DNA of 64,000 nt, taken from positions 1 through 64,000 of the forward strand of contig NZ_PNFA01000009.1 in assembly GCF_002970975.1 (NCBI RefSeq), written 5' to 3'. The position numbers and the translations under genes were made by a program. Below are positions 61,339-64,000 of the stretch, one piece after another (the stretch's first letter is position 1; each line of letters begins with the position of its first letter). Source of the DNA: Microbacterium halophytorum. Its GTDB lineage: Bacteria; Actinomycetota; Actinomycetes; Actinomycetales; Microbacteriaceae. The notes under the pieces were generated by a model. The model had not been told where the DNA came from. It saw only the letters and a list, made by a program, of their open reading frames with translations, and ran no database searches.

Positions 61339-62253
61339 ATGGCCAGCCCCGGATTCAACAACCCCGTCTTCCAGCCTCAGGGCCAGTACGGAACGTCGCT
61401 GCAGCCGCCCGCGCAGCAGCCGGGCGCGTTCCCCCGGCAGGGCGCCGGCCAGCAGGCCTACCCCGGCTACGTCGACCCCTCGCAGCAGGCCCGGATGGAG
61501 GGCGCTTACGCCTCGCCGTCGGCCGACTCGGTCGACACGGGCCGCATGACCATCGAGGACACGGTCATCAAGACGGTGCTCCTGTTCGCCGCGATGCTCG
61601 TCACCGCCGTCGTCGGCTGGGTCTGGACGCTCGGCGGCGCCCTCAGCCCGTCGATGGCGACCCAGGCGCCGAACCTCGCACCGTGGATCATCGGCGCGCT
61701 CGGCGGCTTCGTGCTCGCGATGGTGAACATCTTCAAGAAGAAGCCCTCGGTTCCGCTGATCTTCGGATACGCACTGTTCGAAGGCCTCTTCGTCGGCGGC
61801 ATCTCCGCCTACTTCGAGTTCATCTTCCCCGGCGTCGTGTTCCAGGCCACCCTCGCGACGGTCGCGGTCATCGCCGTGACCCTGGCGCTGTTCGCGAACG
61901 GCAAGATCCGCGCTTCCAAGCGTGCGACGAAGATCTTCATGATCGCGATGATCGGCTACCTCGTCTTCTCGCTGCTGAACGTCATCCTGATGTGGACGGG
62001 CGTCGCCGACAACGCCTTCGGCCTCCGCTCCATGGAGGTCATGGGCATCCCGCTCGGCGCCATCATCGGCGTCCTCGTCGTCATCATGGCCGCGTACTCG
62101 CTCGTGCTCGACTTCGACCAGATCCAGCAGGGCGTGCGCAACGGCGCCCCGCGCAAGTACGCCTGGCAGGGCGCCTTCGGCATCATGGTCACGGTCGTGT
62201 GGCTGTACGTCGAGATCCTGCGCATCCTGGCGATCTTCCAGTCCAGCGACTGA
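61339..62253 (+). CDS. Bax-inhibitor-1/YccA-family membrane protein
   Basis: A 304-residue polytopic protein. The N-terminal 70 residues are Pro/Gln/Gly-rich (FNNPVFQPQGQYG) and cytoplasmic. About seven transmembrane helices follow from residue 78 (TVIKTVLLFAAMLV), with KYAWQGAFGIMVTVVWLYVEILRIL at the end in the family's usual place. Start at the ATG at 61339; a GTG four codons earlier with GGAG only one base away is an alternative. Function in bacteria is unclear, possibly ion or stress homeostasis. A strong terminator follows. Confidence 0.88.
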   Translation: MASPGFNNPVFQPQGQYGTSLQPPAQQPGAFPRQGAGQQAYPGYVDPSQQARMEGAYASPSADSVDTGRMTIEDTVIKTVLLFAAMLVTAVVGWVWTLGGALSPSMATQAPNLAPWIIGALGGFVLAMVNIFKKKPSVPLIFGYALFEGLFVGGISAYFEFIFPGVVFQATLATVAVIAVTLALFANGKIRASKRATKIFMIAMIGYLVFSLLNVILMWTGVADNAFGLRSMEVMGIPLGAIIGVLVVIMAAYSLVLDFDQIQQGVRNGAPRKYAWQGAFGIMVTVVWLYVEILRILAIFQSSD

Positions 62254-62267
62254 CCCGCCCCGCACGC

Positions 62268-62297
62268 ACGAAGGCCGCCCCTCGGGGCGGCCTTCGT
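62268..62297. terminator. Bidirectional terminator
   Basis: A 14-bp stem (62268-62281 with 62284-62297) with a minimal loop lies between the convergent Bax-inhibitor-like and sigma-factor genes. Confidence 0.85.
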
Positions 62298-62312
62298 CGT
62301 TCCGCAACCGCG

Positions 62313-63593
62313 TCAGCCGCGCCCCGCGGCCTTCTCCTCCAAGAGCCGCCGTTCCCTGTCATTGCCGGCGAGAGCGGCCGCCGTCGCGAACTCGGAGCGG
62401 GCCTCGTCTCCCCTCCCGAGCCGGAGCAGCAGCTCCCCCCGCGTCGCCGGGAGCAGGTGGTAGCCGCGCAGAGCGTCGGCGAGCGCCGGCTCGTCGAGGA
62501 TTCGCAGGGCCGTCGCCGGCCCCGTCGCCATCGCCACCGCGGCCGCCCTGTTGAGCTCGACAACGGGCGAGGGCGCGATCCGGCCCAGCGCTTCGTACAG
62601 CACCACGATGCGCTCCCAGTCGGTGTCGTCGACCGACGCGGCCACCGCGTGGCACTCGGCGATCGCCGCCTGCAGGCCGTAGGCGGTGCGCCCCGCGCCG
62701 AGCGCGTCGGAGCGCGCGAGTGCGGCGCGCCCGCGCGCGATCCGCCCCCTGTCCCACCGCGTGCGGTCCTGGTCGGCGAGCAGAACGGGCTCGCCGTTCG
62801 CATCCGTCCTGGCGGGGCATCGTGCCGCAGTGAGCTCCATCAGCGCCAGCAGGCCGTGGGCATCCGGTTCCTTCGGCGCCAGGGCGACGAGCGAACGGCA
62901 CAGCCGGATCGCCTCGACGCCGAGCTCCGGGCGCATCCAATCCGGCCCGCTGCTGCCTGTGTGCCCCTCGTTGAAGATCAGGTAGAGCACGCCGAAGACC
63001 GCGCTCAAGCGCTCGGGATGCTCCTGCCTCGGCGGCACCTCGAACGGCACCTTCGCCGCGGCCAGCGTCTTCTTCGCGCGCACGATGCGCTGCTGCACCG
63101 TTGCGACCGGAACGAGGAACGCCCGCGCGATCTGCTCGGTCGACAGCCCCGCCACGACGCGCAGCGTCAGCGCCACCCGCGCTTCGCGGGAGAGCACCGG
63201 ATGGCACGCGACGAAGATCAGTCGCAGCACGTCGTCGTCGATGACATCCGGATCCCAGGGGTCGGCGTCCATCGCCTCGGCCTGCTCGCGCTCCAGGTCG
63301 TGCGCGATCGCCGCGATGCGCTCGTCGTAGCGCTCCTGGCGGCGCCAGGCGTCGATCGCCCGCCGCTTCGCGGTCGTCGTGAGCCATGCGGCGGGGTTGC
63401 GCGGAACGCCGTCGCGCGGCCATCGGGCGAGGGCTTCGACCAGCGCGTCCTGCGCGAGGTCTTCGGCGAGGCCGAAGTCGCCGACCGTGCGCGTGAGCGT
63501 CGCGACGATGCGGGCCGATTCCAGGCGCCACACCGCGGCGACGGTGCGCTCGGTGACCTCGGCCGCCGAGCGCACCCCGTCCTGACCGCTCAT
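62313..63593 (-). CDS. RNA polymerase ECF sigma factor with TPR-like extension (ECF42 type)
   Basis: A 426-residue sigma factor. Region 2 is at about 20-90 (GLAEDLAQDALVEALARWP, PAAWLTTTAKRRAID) and region 4 at about 130-185 (LTLRVVAGLSTEQIARAFLVPVATVQQRI). A C-terminal DUF6596/TPR-like extension fills about 190-426, with FNEGHTGSSG and LNRAAAVAMATGPATALRIL. This extension, and the YCII/DGPF gene immediately upstream with a one-base gap, match the ECF42 group, where the extension controls activity in place of an anti-sigma factor. Confidence 0.92.
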   Translation of the reverse strand: MSGQDGVRSAAEVTERTVAAVWRLESARIVATLTRTVGDFGLAEDLAQDALVEALARWPRDGVPRNPAAWLTTTAKRRAIDAWRRQERYDERIAAIAHDLEREQAEAMDADPWDPDVIDDDVLRLIFVACHPVLSREARVALTLRVVAGLSTEQIARAFLVPVATVQQRIVRAKKTLAAAKVPFEVPPRQEHPERLSAVFGVLYLIFNEGHTGSSGPDWMRPELGVEAIRLCRSLVALAPKEPDAHGLLALMELTAARCPARTDANGEPVLLADQDRTRWDRGRIARGRAALARSDALGAGRTAYGLQAAIAECHAVAASVDDTDWERIVVLYEALGRIAPSPVVELNRAAAVAMATGPATALRILDEPALADALRGYHLLPATRGELLLRLGRGDEARSEFATAAALAGNDRERRLLEEKAAGRG

Positions 63594-63594
63594 C

Positions 63595-64000
63595 TCACTG
63601 CTGGGCGCGCTGGGCCTGCTCCTCGCGCCATCCGGCTTCCTTCTCGATCCATTCGTTGTCGGCCGGGAAGTCCTCCATCTCGGTCACCCGACGCACCTCG
63701 AGGAAGGCGCCGGGCCCGAGCGGCGCGCGCTTGGCCCACTCGACCGCTTCCTCGCGGGTGGACACCTCGATGATCCAGAAGCCGTTGAACAGTTCCTTGG
63801 TCTCGCCGTACGGGCCGTCCGTCACGAGCGGCGCCTCGGCGGAGAAGTCGACGACGAAGCCCTCCTCGGCGTCCGTGAGGCCCTCGCCCGCGAGCAGCAC
63901 GCCCGCCTTCATCATCGACTCGTTGTACTTGCCCATCGCCTCGATGATCTGCTCGAACGGGATCTCCTCGAACGCCTTCACTCCCGAGTCGTCCGCTCGC
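63595..64000 (-). CDS. YCII-related (DGPF) protein, cut by the window edge
   Basis: The C-terminal 134 residues or so of a small YCII-family protein. The family motif TDGPYGETKE and the preceding GVLLAGEGL are visible, as is FWIIEVSTREEAVEWA. The frame stays open to base 64000 (reading R-A-D-D-S-G-V-K), which matches the normal N-terminal region of the family. The real start is therefore outside the window, and the GTG at 63981 is not the start. Co-transcribed with the ECF42-like sigma factor. Confidence 0.88.
   Translation of the reverse strand, partial: RADDSGVKAFEEIPFEQIIEAMGKYNESMMKAGVLLAGEGLTDAEEGFVVDFSAEAPLVTDGPYGETKELFNGFWIIEVSTREEAVEWAKRAPLGPGAFLEVRRVTEMEDFPADNEWIEKEAGWREEQAQRAQQ

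Noticed and set aside
63595..63981. Complete YCII gene starting at a GTG at 63981
   Set aside because: The frame continues upstream to the window edge with residues typical of the family's N-terminus, so the gene is only partly in the window.

Overview
The window comes from a high-GC Gram-positive bacterium, most likely an actinobacterium of the Microbacteriaceae (Microbacterium-like). This is inferred from the strong G/C third-position bias, the PcrA, SseB, ECF42-like sigma and Bax-inhibitor-like proteins at the right end, and the layout of the sugar genes. I see no rRNA, tRNA, CRISPR array, transposase, integrase or phage gene.

Left two thirds (about 0.3-50 kb): an accessory L-arabinose / arabinan-type polysaccharide utilisation island. 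(1) 317-5067 is a minus-strand galactofuranose-type (YtfQ-YtfR-YtfT-YjfF-like) ABC importer. (2) 5249-7800 is a LacI regulator coupled to a second, permease-less ABC ATPase. (3) 7969-19830 is a minus-strand run: a small WxL-like surface protein, a DUF916-type surface protein with an Asn/Gly repeat stalk, and three large multidomain LamG-GH43 enzymes. (4) 20169-36252 is a plus-strand run: three more GH43 or GH43-like proteins, a 1504-residue (alpha/alpha)6 glycosidase, a Tat-exported GH127/GH146-type beta-L-arabinofuranosidase with its four predicted zinc/catalytic residues, and a secreted protein with no catalytic domain. (5) 36449-42797 is araD-araB-araA plus an aldose-epimerase gene and a LacI regulator. 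(6) 42883-49885 is a second importer (ChvE-GguA-GguB type), divergent from another permease-less ATPase joined to a ROK regulator.

Proposed flow (inference): polymers are cut outside the cell by the GH43, GH127/146 and MGH1-like enzymes. Freed arabinose or short oligosaccharides enter through the two ABC importers. AraA, AraB and AraD convert L-arabinose to D-xylulose 5-phosphate. Two operator types can be read: an identical 17-mer before the first importer and before the plus-strand GH run, and a perfect 14-bp palindrome at the araD promoter.

The most unusual signal is a roughly 85-residue C-terminal module with two cysteines (R-C-x-A-G near its start and a Cys as the penultimate residue of the protein). 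It ends eight different secreted proteins of the island. It lies beside a DUF916/WxL-like pair that recalls the csc surface-complex clusters of lactobacilli.

Right third (50-64 kb): ordinary chromosomal genes. These are small membrane proteins, a CPBP protease, an acyl-CoA dehydrogenase, an FAD-dependent oxidoreductase, an SseB-like protein, PcrA helicase, a GntR regulator, a glycerophosphodiesterase, a Bax-inhibitor-like membrane protein, and an ECF42-like sigma factor with its YCII/DGPF partner, which runs off the window edge.
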